This document shows positions 30,432 through 31,214 of a stretch of DNA of 31,214 nucleotides, piece by piece. The notes below the pieces were generated by a model, which saw only the letters and a list, made by a program, of their open reading frames with translations, was not told the DNA's origin and did not search any database. Origin of the DNA: a virus; the IMG/VR virus record IMGVR_UViG_3300013110_000127, positions 1 through 31,214 of that record; one strand, given 5' to 3'. Within the stretch, counting starts at the first letter, position 1. Every line of letters starts with the position of its first letter. The translations under genes were made by a program, and so were the position numbers.

Positions 30432-30462
30432 AGTTTGCCCCTTATATAAAAATATGTTCAAT

Positions 30463-30493
30463 AATAAATAGTTGAAGTGTTCTCTAAACACCT
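30463..30493 (-). promoter_or_regulatory. Scaffold leader: small hairpin and CTATTTATT element
   Basis: In the 97-nt gap before the scaffold gene, the coding strand holds AGGTGTT / AACACTT (30475-30493, 7 bp with one G-U) and 3 nt later CTATTTATT (30463-30471). It could be a weak terminator for the 194-aa gene followed by a promoter. A TATAAT also occurs further upstream (about 30500-30510). Confidence 0.3.
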
Positions 30494-30528
30494 GAAATTT
30501 ATTATACTACAATGTAGGAGTGTTTTTT

Positions 30529-31113
30529 TTAATTTGCTACTGGGTTCGTTCTTAGGGAGGATAACCCTGGTATGGTCATCCTGAGAGGGGTGTACCCAGA
30601 TGGGTTTATGCCCCCAGAGAAAGCGATAGTTGGCATACCATGTATGTTGGAAGTTATGATCTCGTGTCCAGCGGTGCCGATGGGTCCAGTCTTTGTTATG
30701 GTTATTGTCGCGCCATCCCTAGTAGCGGAAATAGTATGGTCGGACTCCGAAGCACCACCATTGATGGCGGTTGTTAAAACTGTTGCTAAGTGAGTAGAGT
30801 TTGTGGCGTCGGATGTGCATACTGTGACAATTCCACTAGAGGGTCCAGTTCCGTCGGTGGCGGACATGTTGGCAGAATCGTTAATTCGATACTCTACAGT
30901 TCCAGTACCTGCCGAAGTTCGAACATTATTAATTGTTAAGTGCTGATTAGTTGCAAGTTGCGATATGTCTGTGACATTTACAGTGAATGTTACCTTAGAT
31001 CCTGTGCCGCCGACATTACCAGCAGGAGTGTTGTTGACCACTAGAGGATCTTCTTGTAGATCTCTTATGTTATCAATCACAAAATCAGGTCTTATGGTGT
31101 GCTTTCTCTTCAT
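30529..31113 (-). CDS. Beta-rich structural-type protein, unknown function
   Basis: Encodes 194 aa from MKRKHTIRPDFVIDNIRDLQ. I prefer the ATG at 31113 to an upstream TTG because the previous frame ends only 2 nt before it (TAACCATG), which fits termination-reinitiation; there is no SD. Residues ~45-170 are beta-strand-rich with the pattern of small repeated structural domains in phage proteins: VTFTVNVTDISQLA, HLATVLTTAINGGASESDHT and ISATRDGATITITKTGPIGT. It ends LRMTIPGLSSLRTNPVAN. It is placed upstream of the scaffold, where T4 keeps portal and protease genes, but resembles neither. Probably a virion protein; no function assigned. Confidence 0.6.
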   Translation of the reverse strand: MKRKHTIRPDFVIDNIRDLQEDPLVVNNTPAGNVGGTGSKVTFTVNVTDISQLATNQHLTINNVRTSAGTGTVEYRINDSANMSATDGTGPSSGIVTVCTSDATNSTHLATVLTTAINGGASESDHTISATRDGATITITKTGPIGTAGHEIITSNIHGMPTIAFSGGINPSGYTPLRMTIPGLSSLRTNPVAN

Positions 31114-31115
31114 GG

Positions 31116-31214
31116 TTAGAATGTGGAACAGGCAGCATATACTGCATCGGGTGCATCTCCCCAAGTGCCAGCATCTCTTACGAACGCAACACGATCAACA
31201 CCATTTATTTCAAT
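31116..31214 (-). CDS. C-terminal end of an upstream gene (partial)
   Basis: The frame is open from the right edge to a TAA at 31116-31118 and gives 32 residues ending VDRVAFVRDAGTWGDAPDAV and then YAACSTF. Codons and the 2-nt spacing to the next gene suggest a real coding end. Too short to identify; the VRDAGTWGDAP segment looks like the end of a structural protein. Confidence 0.6.
   Translation of the reverse strand: MEINGVDRVAFVRDAGTWGDAPDAVYAACSTF

Noticed and set aside
31114-31164. TTG start 17 codons upstream of the 194-aa gene
   Set aside because: It would overlap the end of the preceding frame and add a Cys-rich lead (CTRCSICCLF) out of keeping with the rest; the ATG at 31113 directly after the TAA is simpler.
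1-31214. Search for tRNA genes, integrase, insertion sequences, attachment sites or defence genes
   Set aside because: None is visible; gaps between genes never exceed about 150 nt and all genes fit a structural module.

Overview
The window is a block of late, structural genes from a T4-superfamily (gp23-type) contractile-tailed phage. All 20 complete genes and both edge fragments read on the minus strand, so transcription runs from position 31214 down to 1. Gene-to-gene gaps are short (often 1-30 nt, with several 4-14 nt overlaps), most starts have a good Shine-Dalgarno, and I see no tRNA, integrase, transposon or CRISPR array. The protein style (Ser/Thr/Gly-rich low-complexity structural proteins, T4-like but strongly diverged) suggests an uncultured, probably aquatic, virus of a bacterium. 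The host cannot be read from this window.

Layout in transcription order. Head: a C-terminal scrap (31214-31116), a beta-rich 194-aa protein (31113-30529), the acidic prohead scaffold (30431-29352), the gp23-like major capsid protein (29330-27579) with a strong terminator, a 144-aa presumed structural protein with its own terminator, and a Lys/Arg/Thr-rich 121-aa protein. Neck and tail completion: gp13-like (26462-25209), gp14-like (25202-24711), and two tandem paralogues resembling gp15 (24724-23879 and 23870-22647). Then come a poly-Glu 146-aa protein and a 71-aa DUF5659-like protein. Fibres: two long paralogous repeat proteins (21864-19588 and 19494-15505), each followed by a G/C hairpin. 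Tail: sheath gp18 (15363-12241), tube gp19 (12197-11571), gp26-like protein (11518-10652) with a small out-of-frame ORF behind it, a 102-aa protein, and two tandem paralogous tape-measure-like proteins (10113-7486 and 7489-5276). Baseplate: a tube/baseplate junction-like protein, a gp53/LysM-like wedge protein, a very large hub-like protein (3995-582), and an unidentified protein running off the left edge.

The genes together would build the shell (scaffold plus gp23), close the neck (gp13, gp14), terminate and stabilise the tail (gp15 pair), and form sheath, tube, tape measure and baseplate. The most notable points are: (i) a consensus Shine-Dalgarno and ATG buried inside the 1329-codon fibre gene exactly where homology to its 758-aa neighbour begins, predicting a nested second product; (ii) a seven-U slippery run at the end of the gp26-like gene, just before the tape measures, that could fuse it to a small ORF without a credible start, as in lambda G/GT; (iii) duplicated tape measures and duplicated tail-completion proteins; (iv) a one-histidine-per-repeat register in the fibre shafts; (v) a recurring TAAATAG / CTATTTA element near gene starts whose T4-late-promoter-like orientation is antisense to the genes.
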